DNA from: Oscillatoriaceae cyanobacterium M7585_C2015_266
GTDB taxonomy: Bacteria > Cyanobacteriota > Cyanobacteriia > Cyanobacteriales > Oscillatoriaceae
DNA: 46,326 nt
NCBI GenBank assembly: GCA_015295835.1
Contig: DVEG01000022.1
Location: forward strand, 1-46,326
Reading direction: 5' to 3'
Shown: positions 28,258-37,156 of the stretch, one piece after another
Numbering within the stretch: position 1 is the first letter of the stretch
Layout: each line of letters starts with the position of its first letter
The notes under the pieces: generated by a model
What the model was told of the DNA's origin: nothing
Database searches by the model: none
Seen by the model: only the letters and a program-made list of their open reading frames with translations
Position numbers and translations under genes: made by a program

Positions 28258-30384
28258 ATGGTTAACGTAAAAAATCCCACTCCTACCGAACGCAAGCTTT
28301 CTAAGATAGAAGCTATCAAAGAAAAAAGCAATTATTTGCGCGAACCGGTGGCAACTGAGTTGCAGCAAGAAACAACGCACTTCACAGAAGATGGCGTTCA
28401 GATTCTAAAATTTCACGGCTCTTACCAGCAAGACAACCGCGATAATAGGGTGAAAGGGCAGGAGAAAGACTATCAGTTTATGCTGCGCACCCGTAGCCCA
28501 GGAGGGGTGGTTCCCCCACAGCTGTATCTGACGTTAGATAGGCTTTCTGACGAAGTAGGCAATCACACTATACGGGCAACTACACGGCAGGGATTTCAAC
28601 TACACGGTATACTCAAGAAAAATCTTAAACAGGCGATCGCGTCTATCGTTAAAAATATGGGATCGACTTTAGGAGCCTGCGGCGATCTCAACCGCAATGT
28701 GATGGCGCCGCCAGCTCCTTATACGAATCGCCCGGAATATCGCTATGCCTGGGAGTACGCAAACAATATCGCCGACTTACTAAAGCCACAAACCGGTGCT
28801 TATTACGAGATTTGGCTCGACGGGGAAAAAGTAATCACCGGCGAAGAAAATCCCGAAGTAGTGGCAGCGCGAATGCGGAATAACCACGGCACAAATTTTC
28901 CTGAGCTCGAAGAACCCATCTACGGCAAACACTACATGCCCCGGAAATTCAAAGTGGCAGTAACCGTACCGGGGGATAATTCCATTGATTTATTTTCTCA
29001 GGATGTCAGCTTAGTAGTCATAACTGACAGCAGCGGCAATCTGGAAGGATTTAATATATACGCCGGGGGTGGATTGGGGCGCACGCGCGGCAAAGAAGAA
29101 ACATTCCCCCGTCTAGCAGAGCCGCTGGGATACGTGGCCAAAGAAGATATTTACGATTTGATGAAGGCGATAGTGGCGACACAGCGAGATTTCGGCGATC
29201 GCAGCGACAGGCGGCACGCCCGTATGAAGTACCTCCTAGAAGAATGGGGCGTAGAAAAATTCCGCGAAAAAGTCGAATCTTACTTCGGCAAGCCAATCCA
29301 ACCCTTTAAACCGCTGCCCGAATGGAAATACGAGGATTTCCTGGGATGGCATCCTATGGGCAACGGCAAGCTATTTCTGGGCATTTCTATTCCAAATGGC
29401 CGCATAAAGGATGAAGGCAGCTTCCGCTTGAAAACGGCACTGCGGCAAATCGTGGAGAAATTTAACCTACCCATGCGAGTTTCGCCGCATCAAAATATAA
29501 TTCTCTACGAGATTGAGCCAGACTCCAAGGCAGAAATTCAGCAAATCCTCGACAAATCTGGAATTAAAAGCGAAAAAGACATCGATCCCATAGAACGGTA
29601 CGCGATGGCTTGTCCGGCTCTTCCCACATGTGGTTTGGCCATAACAGAATCAGAAAGGGCCATACCTGGTATACTGGATCGGGTTAGAGCATTGTTGGAC
29701 AAGCTGGGTATGAAGGATGAGTATTTTGTCATCCGCATGACTGGCTGCCCCAATGGTTGTGCTCGTCCATATATGGCAGAATTAGGGTTTGTCGGCAGTG
29801 GCCCTGACACTTACGAGGTGTGGCTGGGAGGCTCTCCCAACCAGACACGGCTGGCAAAACTCTATTTGGAAAAGCTATCCATTAAAGATTTGGAAGCTTT
29901 TCTAGAGCCTATTTTTGTTTACTTCAAGATGCATCGGCTTGCCGATGAGAGTTTTGGAGATTTTTGCGAGCGCGTCGGCTTTGAAGCGATGCGTCAATTT
30001 ACTACTACTTACTTAGCTGATTCGAAGATGACGACCGAAACTAACGAAACCGAAGTGACTTCTACTCCTACTGCTAATACAAGCGAACTGGAAACTCCCA
30101 CTCCAGCAGCAACCGAGCCAGAAGCTCCCGCAGCAGTCGCGACTGAAACTGAAAATCCTGTTGCTCCTGCCTCAACGGCAGCCGAAAATGGCCAAGCAAG
30201 CGCCCCAGCGCCGGAGACAACTACAACTATAAATACAAACAAAATTCGGCACAGGGTAAGCCTTCGCCATGAAGTGTACATACAACTGAAAGCCGAGGCT
30301 GAGCGTCAAGGTAAGCCGCTAGTACAACTGGCTACAGAGATAATCGAGGCTTACTTGAAAACCTTGAATAAGGAAGAAACCTAA
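28258..30384 (+). CDS. sir: Ferredoxin-sulfite reductase with C-terminal RHH-like extension
   Basis: Reduces sulfite to sulfide with ferredoxin electrons in sulfate assimilation. Residues 1 to about 590 form the siroheme/4Fe-4S enzyme: the N-terminal ferredoxin-like half includes [17 protein letters not shown], and the cluster/siroheme ligands are in CPALPTC and [17 protein letters not shown]. After the catalytic part comes a low-complexity linker rich in T/E/P/A (about 595-655). The final 46 residues (663-708) read as a ribbon-helix-helix motif: strand [10 protein letters not shown], helix [11 protein letters not shown] and helix [16 protein letters not shown]. Typical cyanobacterial Sir is about 635-650 aa, so this is about 60-70 residues longer. 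RHH domains usually bind DNA as dimers. The fusion frame is continuous, and the linker codon use shows no break. rsmE follows downstream. Confidence 0.92.
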   Translation: MVNVKNPTPTERKLSKIEAIKEKSNYLREPVATELQQETTHFTEDGVQILKFHGSYQQDNRDNRVKGQEKDYQFMLRTRSPGGVVPPQLYLTLDRLSDEVGNHTIRATTRQGFQLHGILKKNLKQAIASIVKNMGSTLGACGDLNRNVMAPPAPYTNRPEYRYAWEYANNIADLLKPQTGAYYEIWLDGEKVITGEENPEVVAARMRNNHGTNFPELEEPIYGKHYMPRKFKVAVTVPGDNSIDLFSQDVSLVVITDSSGNLEGFNIYAGGGLGRTRGKEETFPRLAEPLGYVAKEDIYDLMKAIVATQRDFGDRSDRRHARMKYLLEEWGVEKFREKVESYFGKPIQPFKPLPEWKYEDFLGWHPMGNGKLFLGISIPNGRIKDEGSFRLKTALRQIVEKFNLPMRVSPHQNIILYEIEPDSKAEIQQILDKSGIKSEKDIDPIERYAMACPALPTCGLAITESERAIPGILDRVRALLDKLGMKDEYFVIRMTGCPNGCARPYMAELGFVGSGPDTYEVWLGGSPNQTRLAKLYLEKLSIKDLEAFLEPIFVYFKMHRLADESFGDFCERVGFEAMRQFTTTYLADSKMTTETNETEVTSTPTANTSELETPTPAATEPEAPAAVATETENPVAPASTAAENGQASAPAPETTTTINTNKIRHRVSLRHEVYIQLKAEAERQGKPLVQLATEIIEAYLKTLNKEET

Positions 30385-30410
30385 AAGTCAAGGGATAGGA
30401 ATACGGAAAG

Positions 30411-30450
30411 GAAGCAGCGGGAAAATAAAACTTCCAAAAGCTGCTTTCTC
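30411..30450 (+). terminator. Hairpin after sulfite reductase
   Basis: GAAGCAGC (30411-30418) pairs with GCTGCTTTC (30440-30448), and the plus strand then continues T-rich. The loop is long (about 21 bases), so termination may be partial. Confidence 0.45.
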
Positions 30451-30511
30451 GTTTAATCTCTCCCTTGAGCTTGATTTTTCTACTACTCGTTACTAGCTGT
30501 AACCCTGTTCC

Positions 30512-31288
30512 TTGGCTCAACTGCAAAGATTAGCGATCGCTCCTTTCCAATTTCGAGACGGGCAAATTATTCTCACCGTCGAACAACAGCATTACTTATT
30601 ACGAGTATTGCGGTTACGGAAAGGCGATCGCTTCATTGCCATAGACGCACGAGGACAATGGTGGCTGGCGCAGCTAGAAGACGCGTCTTCGGCTCAAATT
30701 AAAGAGCCGATTGACGCTAAAACCGAGTTGCCCGTAGAAGTAACTCTGATAGTCGCCCTACCCAAAGGCTCTGGATTTGATGAAGTGGTGCGCCAAACTA
30801 CTGAGTTAGGAGTGACAATGATTGTGCCCGCCCTTTCACAGCGTACCCTCATCAAACCTAGCCCTCAAAAACTCGCTCGCTGGCAGCGTATCGCCACTGA
30901 AGCCGCCGAGCAATCCGAGCGTCAGATTGTCCCGGTGATTTTAGAGCCAGTTCCATTTTCCACTATTTTATCATCTCTTTCTCAGGAGGTTTCCCAAGAA
31001 GCCAATATGCAATTTATCTGTGTAGCCCGTGGCGAATCTAATCACCTACTCACCTGTCTGCAAGAAAAAAAACTCGCAAATATTGACGGCAAAAAAAATA
31101 TTAAAATTATTATAGCTACTGGACCGGAAGGGGGCTGGACACCCGCCGAAATCGAACACGCTCGTGCAGCACGCTTCCAACCCGTTTCTCTGGGGCGTCG
31201 CATTCTCAGAGCTGTCACCGCTCCCGTAGTCGCCATGTCTCTGATTGCAGCAGTCTGGGAATCGAATAATTTCATAGAAACATTTTAG
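30512..31288 (+). CDS. rsmE: 16S rRNA (uracil1498-N3)-methyltransferase
   Basis: A 258-aa SPOUT-class methyltransferase that modifies U1498 of 16S rRNA. The N-terminal PUA-like domain (about 1-75) includes HYLLRVLRLRKGDRF. The C-terminal trefoil-knot domain carries IIATGPEGGWTPAEIEHA and SLGRRILRAVTAPVVAMSLI, the SAM-binding knot. The frame begins at TTG 30512 with the residue run AQLQRLAIAPFQF, normal for RsmE. It is on the same strand as sir, 128 bases after it. Confidence 0.93.
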   Translation: MAQLQRLAIAPFQFRDGQIILTVEQQHYLLRVLRLRKGDRFIAIDARGQWWLAQLEDASSAQIKEPIDAKTELPVEVTLIVALPKGSGFDEVVRQTTELGVTMIVPALSQRTLIKPSPQKLARWQRIATEAAEQSERQIVPVILEPVPFSTILSSLSQEVSQEANMQFICVARGESNHLLTCLQEKKLANIDGKKNIKIIIATGPEGGWTPAEIEHARAARFQPVSLGRRILRAVTAPVVAMSLIAAVWESNNFIETF

Positions 31289-31346
31289 ATTAGATTTTAT
31301 TCTTATAAAAATAATTTATATTAGTAGCAAAATCAGGCCCACCCCC

Positions 31347-32444
31347 ATGAGCGAAATCGAACGAGTGGCCGCAGCCTTTGAGCAAAAAGACTATCGAACA
31401 GCATCCGAACTGCTAAAAAAACTCTATAAAACCTCGCCGCAAGACCCTTGGGTGCAATTGTATATCGGACGCTTGCAAGAAGTAAGCGGCAAAGTAGAAG
31501 CGTCGGAAAAAATTTATCGGCAATTGCTGCGAGGAACAACCATACCAAAAGTGCTAGCCCAAGCGCGTCAAGGATTGCAGCGCCTAGAAGAAAAAGAAAA
31601 ACAAAAGCGTCAACAAGCACTCGCCCTTGCCAAAGCCGATCCCCGCAATGCCGAACCGGGCATTTTAGTTTTAGAACCCGTCAGCGCAGAAGCAAAACCC
31701 CAAGCCGCCAAAAACTTGGCTCGCATAATGAACACCGATCCCTATACCGCACGACTGCTGCTGCCAAGCCAAGGTTGGCGCGCCTATCGCACTGGTGCGA
31801 TTGGAGAGTTGCAAGTTTATAGCCAGGAACTACTAAAAGCCGGCATTCCCAATTTTTGTGCATCCCTAGCAGAAGTTAATAAAATTAATGTTTTTCGTGT
31901 TTGCTACTTCCAGTCAGTATCCCCACAGGCCACCGTTATTTGCAAAAACGAAGCAGAGCAAATCGGAGTTTTGAGCTTTAACTGGTCAGAAGTCAGCCAG
32001 CGCGTCGAAGCACTTTTGCCAGTTTTTGAACAAATTGTCGAGTACAATCTTAGCCGCAACGAAGTAGAGCGCAAAGAATCCACTCAAGATTACGCACACT
32101 TTTGCGACTTGCATTTACCAAACCGCAACAGTATTCTGCGTCTTAACAGTTTTACTTATGAATTTCAACAGGGGGTGGAGCTGACTGCTGCTGCCGAAAA
32201 GCCTACAGACCACATCACTAATCGCCTATACTGGAATAATTTGATTGATTTGCTTAAACAAAAATTGCCAAATGCAACTGTCTGGTCGAATTTTTTTCTT
32301 TTTGCAGAAACAGTGCAAGACTACCCAGAATTGTTAAGGCGTGTCAAGCCTCACATTGATTTGTTTCGCCGCGAACCCACAGACTGGGACCCGGCTTTTC
32401 AACTTTACAGCGCGCTTGTCTTTGTGAAAAACAGGCGTAAGTGA
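31347..32444 (+). CDS. TPR-containing protein with conserved C-terminal domain
   Basis: A 365-aa protein. The N-terminal part (about 1-95) has TPR-like helices (EQKDYRTASELLKKLYKTSPQDPWVQLYIGRLQEVSGKVEASEKIYRQLL in shorter segments). The middle carries a basic helix (RLEEKEKQKRQQALALAKADP). The C-terminal part (about 120-365) is a mixed alpha/beta domain that I do not recognise, with MNTDPYTARLLLPSQGWRAY and WNNLIDLLKQKLPNATVW. No signal peptide. It follows rsmE by 58 bases. Probably a cyanobacterial conserved protein involved in protein contacts; function unknown. Confidence 0.75.
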   Translation: MSEIERVAAAFEQKDYRTASELLKKLYKTSPQDPWVQLYIGRLQEVSGKVEASEKIYRQLLRGTTIPKVLAQARQGLQRLEEKEKQKRQQALALAKADPRNAEPGILVLEPVSAEAKPQAAKNLARIMNTDPYTARLLLPSQGWRAYRTGAIGELQVYSQELLKAGIPNFCASLAEVNKINVFRVCYFQSVSPQATVICKNEAEQIGVLSFNWSEVSQRVEALLPVFEQIVEYNLSRNEVERKESTQDYAHFCDLHLPNRNSILRLNSFTYEFQQGVELTAAAEKPTDHITNRLYWNNLIDLLKQKLPNATVWSNFFLFAETVQDYPELLRRVKPHIDLFRREPTDWDPAFQLYSALVFVKNRRK

Positions 32445-32517
32445 TGAGTAATGAGTGCCGAGCGCTCGCTAGCTTCTAAAACTCAGCAGCACGCGGCACT
32501 CAAAACTCTACTCGCTT

Positions 32518-32898
32518 TTATCGAGACCGATTCATTTGCCGCGCCATGTCCAAGAATGAATTCATATTTGCGCCAGGTCGGCGACGAGGGAAGGTGACAG
32601 TAGGCACTAAATAGGTGGTAGCAAACCCACCCACAAGAGCAGGAGCTTTGGCAGGCTCAGATTTGGGAGGAGCAGAAACCTCTGGTTTAGACGGTTTTGC
32701 TGGAGCCGACGCAGGTGCAGTGGCTTTAGCCGATTTACTCTGCTTGGTTGCTGCTGGTTTAGCAGGCTGAGTGGTTGCAGCTGCTGCGTCTGCAGGAGCC
32801 GACTCGAATTCCAATACGTATTCGGACTTTTTGAAGCCCAGAAGACTGCCGAGAAAGCTAAAAATTCCGCCTAATAAATTCTTGAGAAAACCAAACAT
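32518..32898 (-). CDS. Small protein with amphipathic N-terminus and A/P/K-rich linker
   Basis: A 126-aa protein. The N-terminus MFGFLKNLLGGIFSFLGSLL (residues 1-20) is an amphipathic or membrane-surface helix. Residues 35-88 are low-complexity A/P/K/S (PAKPAATKQSKSAKATAP). The C-terminus is compact, with FATTYLVPTVTFPRRRPG and a final MNSFLDMARQM helix. The two ends look conserved, as in a family I have seen in cyanobacteria without a known function. It is convergent with the TPR gene. A purine-rich GGAG before the ATG at 32898 supports the start. Confidence 0.65.
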   Translation of the reverse strand: MFGFLKNLLGGIFSFLGSLLGFKKSEYVLEFESAPADAAAATTQPAKPAATKQSKSAKATAPASAPAKPSKPEVSAPPKSEPAKAPALVGGFATTYLVPTVTFPRRRPGANMNSFLDMARQMNRSR

Positions 32899-33156
32899 GC
32901 AAATAACTCCTAAACGATCAAGAAAAGTGCCCGTATCACTACAGGCAGTCTACAGCCCGGAAGTAAGGGTGGAACCTTAACACTTTTGCCGTTCATTATT
33001 AATTTTTTATAAGACATATTGCCAGATTATGATATTTAATTAAAAAAAGTTAACATACCTGAAAAAAATAAATCGCCAGATAAAGTTTTGTAACAATCCA
33101 CATCAAACTTCTGCCTAGAGCTGAGTGAAAAACAAATAGAGATGCACCCCAATGAC

Positions 33157-33182
33157 AACCCGCAACTACTGCGGGTTTTTTA
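33157..33182 (+). terminator. Terminator-like hairpin with no obvious gene before it
   Basis: AACCCGC (33157-33163) pairs with GCGGGTT (33171-33177) and is followed by TTTTT on the plus strand. No plus-strand gene ends here; the nearest plus gene stops at 32444 with a minus gene between. A short RNA starting between 32990 and 33130 could end at it. The same bases can be read as a short open frame (MTTRNYCGFF...), which I consider less likely. Confidence 0.5.
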
Positions 33183-33250
33183 TTATTTTGGAAAAGGAGC
33201 AGCAAAGCCCCTGCTTTTTAGAGAGGCTTTGGCGTCGTTGAGTAGCGCGT

Positions 33251-33433
33251 TCACAAAAAATAGTCTTCAGATTCGGGGAGAGGCGGCAGACCATAAGCCG
33301 CGCGCACCCAGTTTACATGACTCATACCGCCATGCCAAACAGGAAGCGGTAGCGTCAACATCCAGTCGAGCTTAACAGTAGTATGGACAGCTAGGTGCGA
33401 CTTTTCTCGGTAAAAATTAATTTCAAATTTCAC
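33251..33433 (-). CDS. Small hypothetical protein
   Basis: A 60-aa protein from GTG 33433, with GGGAG about 7 bases upstream. The sequence has well-formed protein composition (residues such as WMLTLPLPVWHGGMSHVNW and YGLPPLPESEDYF) rather than frame-shadow content. It has no transmembrane helix and no motif that I know. It may be a real small gene or a truncated one. Confidence 0.4.
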   Translation of the reverse strand: MKFEINFYREKSHLAVHTTVKLDWMLTLPLPVWHGGMSHVNWVRAAYGLPPLPESEDYFL

Positions 33434-33453
33434 GGTACTCCCTCACTGGGTTC

Positions 33454-33648
33454 GTGTTGTCTGCTAATCTGCGACAGCCGTTCGCGCCCAAGGTGGAAGG
33501 CAGAGCCAAACTCTGGCGCAATGGGCTGCAATATACAAGCATTGCTGTTGGAGAGCGCTCTACTCATCTCCCTCCTAAGTCACAGAATAGAGCAGACGTC
33601 ACACTTTATTATTGGGCAGCATTTTCGCTCAATGGTAGCCCTTGGTAA
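33454..33648 (+). pseudogene. CHAT-domain-like C-terminal fragment
   Basis: The open frame from GTG 33454 ends in TLYYWAAFSLNGSPW, very like the terminal P/Y-YWAAF-x-L-x-G-x-PW of caspase-like CHAT domains in cyanobacteria. The upstream His/Cys dyad region of a CHAT domain is absent, so this is at most a tail of about 64 residues left from a lost gene. It overlaps the end of the small minus-strand ORF at 33629. Low-moderate confidence. Confidence 0.35.
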
Positions 33649-33844
33649 TGTTGAGGTTATCTAAGCACAGTAAAAGCATTACTATGCCAAGTTGAACCGG
33701 CCAAGGAGCGATCGCCAACCCCACGAGCGAGCAGATACTGGCGATAATAGCACACAGCAAGCAATAAATTTCTTCCGAGCTTTGCAGGTAAATCCAGGCA
33801 GTGCTTAAAGCAATCGCCAGCAGGATAAATTCAGATAAAAACAT
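33629..33844 (-). CDS. Small two-helix membrane protein, function unknown
   Basis: A 71-aa protein starting at ATG 33844, chosen over the in-frame GTG at 33853 because AAGAGGTG lies 8 bases before it. Two hydrophobic segments are clear (about residues 1-18 and 26-62: LLCAIIASICSLVGLAIAPW). It is not similar to any family I can name. The ribosome site and hydrophobic pattern favour a real gene. Confidence 0.5.
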   Translation of the reverse strand: MFLSEFILLAIALSTAWIYLQSSEEIYCLLCAIIASICSLVGLAIAPWPVQLGIVMLLLCLDNLNITKGYH

Positions 33845-34372
33845 TGTTTTCACCTCTTAGCGTGGCATGATAAAGCATCCCACGAGGCGGTCATTAGCTG
33901 CTGGTGGCCAACTTCGAGGGTTATTTGCTTTGTATAATTTCTTTCTCTTTTCTATAGTGTTCCCTCTCCAGAGAAAAGTTTTCTCGAGTAAGGTGCAGAA
34001 AGCCGAACAAGTTTAGGGAGAAAATACGTCAAAAAGTAGAAGTAGAGATTGTTAAAAAAATCCAGATGGAAGAATTTTCCGGCTGGAGGAAATTTGGCTG
34101 ATTTTAAGCCGGTTTACAAATAACTTCTGTTCGTCTGGTTGACGATAATCGATAGGCACGCTTCAGCCCACTTGCGGTTTTGGGGTGGGATTAGGGCGGG
34201 AAAATTAACGGTTCGCTAAACCAGATGGTTAACTTATTAATAATTGCTTATTATGCAGTGGAGAACACTTTGGCAATGGTAGTGAATCTTAGCTTTTCGA
34301 GCTTATATTTTTCCTGATTTTATTTTTACAAAAATTCACAGCATATTATATAAGCCTATCTGGATGAATTAA
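33845..34372. other. Intergenic region before cas6
   Basis: About 530 bases with no gene that I can support. I looked for CRISPR repeats (units of about 28-37 bases repeated with spacers) and found none here or next to cas6 on the other side. Several A/T-rich stretches could hold promoters. Confidence 0.5.
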
Positions 34373-35209
34373 ATGCCTCATAGTTTAGTTCTTTCCATAC
34401 TACCTAAGTCTACAGTGCCACCGCAATTTCTCAGCGGTCGCCACCTGCACGCTTTGTTTTTAAATTTAGTTAGCTCTGCCGCTCCGCAACTGGGCACCTA
34501 TCTGCATGATCAAAAAACTGAAAAAGCTTTTACTCTTAGCCCTCTGCAAGTTGAAAATCTCTCGAAGCGTTCTCAAAGCCGCGAGAATACCCTACAGTGG
34601 GAACACCGCCATCCGCTCCCGCCTTATACTCGGTGTTGGTGGCGAATTTCTCTTTTAGACGATACTTTATTTGGTCATTTGATCCAGCTTTGGCAAAATA
34701 TCAATCCTGCTCATCCTTGGCATCTCGGACCCGCTGATTTATACATTACCGGGCTGGCAGACACGCCGCAAGATAATCAACCTTGGGCAAATTCCTGCAA
34801 CTATGAGCAGCTTTACGAACTCGCTTCCCATAGCGATCGCCATATTGCCTTTAGTTTCTGTACGCCTACTACTTTTCGTAAGGGGCGCTACGATGCTTCT
34901 TTCCCCACCCGAGAGTGCGTTTTTTTTAGTTTAATTCACCGCTGGAACAAGTACAGCTCTTTTCCTATTTCAGAAAAAGTTGTCGATTTTATTTTCCCTA
35001 GTTTTTTCAACATCCGCACAGAAGTTATTTCAGACAATCGTAGTAAACTTATTGGCTGTGTCGGAGAAGTTAGTTACCGTATTTTGGGAGAAGCGCCTGT
35101 TGATGCTGTCAAGCAAATTAATGCTCTTGCTAATTTTGCACTTTATAGTGGTGTAGGTCGCAAAACTACTATGGGTATGGGAATGGTGCGCCGTTTAAAT
35201 TTGACATGA
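34373..35209 (+). CDS. cas6: CRISPR-associated endoribonuclease Cas6 (isolated)
   Basis: A 278-aa Cas6-type RNase, which cuts pre-crRNA at repeat hairpins. The N-terminal ferredoxin-like fold opens with LVLSILPKSTVPPQFLSGRH, with LHALFLNLV next, holding candidate catalytic His residues. The C-terminal glycine-rich loop is diagnostic: FALYSGVGRKTTMGMGMVRR (about residues 256-275). The length fits the family. No other cas gene and no array is visible on either side: the neighbours are small ORFs and a pentapeptide-repeat gene. It could be a trans-acting Cas6 for arrays elsewhere in the genome, or a leftover of a lost locus. The frame is intact. Confidence 0.85.
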   Translation: MPHSLVLSILPKSTVPPQFLSGRHLHALFLNLVSSAAPQLGTYLHDQKTEKAFTLSPLQVENLSKRSQSRENTLQWEHRHPLPPYTRCWWRISLLDDTLFGHLIQLWQNINPAHPWHLGPADLYITGLADTPQDNQPWANSCNYEQLYELASHSDRHIAFSFCTPTTFRKGRYDASFPTRECVFFSLIHRWNKYSSFPISEKVVDFIFPSFFNIRTEVISDNRSKLIGCVGEVSYRILGEAPVDAVKQINALANFALYSGVGRKTTMGMGMVRRLNLT

Positions 35210-35226
35210 TAACTGCAAATTTTTAA

Positions 35227-36000
35227 TTAAAATAGAAACTGTAACAACAATCCTCCCAAAATTTGTAGCAAATTACTGCCACTGCCGCCGCCTCGCCCTC
35301 CTTCTCTTGCTCGCTTTTGTTGAATTTCTACTGCTTTTATCAAAGTTTCTGAGGCTTGAACGCCACTAGGATTGTTTTGTGCAGTAAAGAGTTCTGCGGC
35401 TAATTTAGCATCTGCGAGCGCTCCTCGATAATCATTCAATTCTGCACGTGCTGCTCCCCGCCCTAAATAAGCGGGGGCAAATTGAGGCTGTAGCGCCAAT
35501 GCTTGATTAAAATAAGCGAGCGCTCCTGGATAATTGCCTCTTTGCCCTTCTTCAAGTGCCCATTGATACAAATCATCAAATTGCCCTGGATAAGAAATTT
35601 TTCCTATAGCTCCCTTTAGGTTTGCTCCTGCCAAATTAGCACCTTCTAATTTCGCGCCAGCAAGGTTTGCCTCTCTCAAATCCGCACCTGCCAAATTAGC
35701 ACCCCTCAAGTCTGCCCCTTCCAGATTTGCACCAAACAAACTTGCACTTGTCAAATTTGCTTGCTTTAAATCTGCTCCTGCTAGTTGGGCGCGGCTCAAA
35801 TTCGCTCGATTCAAATTTGCACTGTTGAGATTTGCACCCTCTAGATTTGCTAAAACAAGCCCTGCATTACTCAATTCGCACTTAGGGCATTGTTTAGTCG
35901 CCAGTAATTGTCTTACGTGCTCTATATTTTCAGCAAATGCTGCACTGGCAACGCCCCAGACTGTTAGTGCAATTATAGTCGCTACAGTTTTTTCTTTCAT
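35227..36000 (-). CDS. Pentapeptide-repeat and TPR protein
   Basis: A 257-aa exported protein with a signal peptide (residues 1-23, [16 protein letters not shown]). Residues about 50-130 are pentapeptide repeats of the form A(N/D)LxG ([20 protein letters not shown] and on), forming a quadrilateral beta-helix. Two TPR-like units follow (about 145-225, with [20 protein letters not shown] and [20 protein letters not shown]). The C-terminus is glycine-rich. CKxC-like residues near 38-42 (TKQCPKC) may bind metal or form a disulfide. Function unknown. It is convergent with cas6, with 17 bases between them. Confidence 0.85.
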   Translation of the reverse strand: MKEKTVATIIALTVWGVASAAFAENIEHVRQLLATKQCPKCELSNAGLVLANLEGANLNSANLNRANLSRAQLAGADLKQANLTSASLFGANLEGADLRGANLAGADLREANLAGAKLEGANLAGANLKGAIGKISYPGQFDDLYQWALEEGQRGNYPGALAYFNQALALQPQFAPAYLGRGAARAELNDYRGALADAKLAAELFTAQNNPSGVQASETLIKAVEIQQKRAREGGRGGGSGSNLLQILGGLLLQFLF

Positions 36001-36120
36001 ATCTAGGGCTTACTCCTGCACTCAAAAATTTAATACATCGGGTGTCAGCAATATTTCTCAAACAATTTGATTTTATAACTGTCACCCGATTCAGTTGATT
36101 ATACCTTTCCCAAAACTGTT

Positions 36121-36705
36121 TTACTGTTCGGGGTTTAGCTCTTTTATGCGATTCATGGCGTCTTCATAGTCTGCGGTTTGCCCTTGTTTTTTGTACAACT
36201 CAGCTGCTTTTTGAAAATCTGCCAAAGCTTTTTCCGGTTTTCCTAATGCCGTATGAGCCAATGCTCGATTATAGTATGCGTTAGCATTTTCAGAATCTTT
36301 GTCGAGAGCGCGATCGTAATCTTCGATCGCTTTCTCATAATCTTTTAGTTCCGCATAAACCGTGCCCCTGTTATTATAGGCGTAGGTATTTTTAGGATCC
36401 AGACGAATCGCCTCGCTATAATCCTTAATTGCTTCTTCGTTATCTTCTAGTAAGTCGCGAGCCAACCCCCGGAAGTAGTAAGCGTCAGAGATATTAGGAT
36501 TGATTTTCAATACCTCCGTAAAGTCGTTAATAGCTCCCTGAAAGTTTCCCTGCTCTATTTTCTTCAAGCCTTCGCGGAAAATCTCTTCAGCATTATTTTT
36601 TTGCACGATTTGGATTGGCTGGGGCTGTGCCTGTACGGCTACTGCTCCTGCATTCAATAGAGTAACGATTCCCAAAATAGTTGTGATCCGGTGAAAGTGA
36701 TTCAT
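36121..36705 (-). CDS. Exported TPR protein
   Basis: A 194-aa protein with a signal peptide (residues 1-27, ILGIVTLLNAGAVAVQAQ). The rest is about four TPR units, each in the pattern A-I-D-F/Y...NP..A-Y-Y-N-R-G (GNFQGAINDFTEVLKINPN, then KDYEKAIEDYDRALDKD). Probably a periplasmic scaffold. It is 121 bases before the pentapeptide gene on the same strand and might be cotranscribed with it. Confidence 0.85.
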   Translation of the reverse strand: MNHFHRITTILGIVTLLNAGAVAVQAQPQPIQIVQKNNAEEIFREGLKKIEQGNFQGAINDFTEVLKINPNISDAYYFRGLARDLLEDNEEAIKDYSEAIRLDPKNTYAYNNRGTVYAELKDYEKAIEDYDRALDKDSENANAYYNRALAHTALGKPEKALADFQKAAELYKKQGQTADYEDAMNRIKELNPEQ

Positions 36706-37156
36706 TATTTTTACTTAAACTATGGCTTCTGTTTGACACTCCTATCGACTCTAGTCTAGGGATTCTTACGCAGTCTGTGAGAAGACTGGTAAAGGCTATG
36801 CCAAATAGCCCCTATTCTTTCAGTTTACTGCTCTTGGGTATAGACTTATTATACACCAAAACATCTTATGCGCATCTATCAAGCTAATTTTTGGTGTTGT
36901 TTGCCTTACTTACAGAGCGTCCTACTCTGAGATTTACTTTTTCTCTTTGTTGAGAGAAGTAGTATACTCATTTCTATTTTAAAACTAATATCTCAAATCG
37001 CAATTCCCTGTATCGGTATTTTCACTTATACGGCAAGCGATTAGAAGATTGATTTCAGCTCTATCGTCTGTTTGGCGTCAGGCATTGCACCCCTACCCAA
37101 ACATGCAGAAAGAAAAGCCATGTCGAAAATTTTTAAAAAATAAAAAATAAAGCTAG
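36706..37156. other. Intergenic region
   Basis: About 450 bases between the TPR gene and the end of the histidine kinase. No gene is visible. It presumably contains the TPR gene's promoter, since the histidine kinase on the same strand ends just before it. Confidence 0.5.

Noticed and set aside
27993-28331. 112-codon minus-strand frame over the sir start
   Set aside because: Overlaps the sir coding start and leader; codon content is not protein-like and no ribosome site is seen.
33142-33375. 77-codon plus-strand frame containing the orphan terminator hairpin
   Set aside because: It runs through a terminator and antisense to a more plausible small gene.
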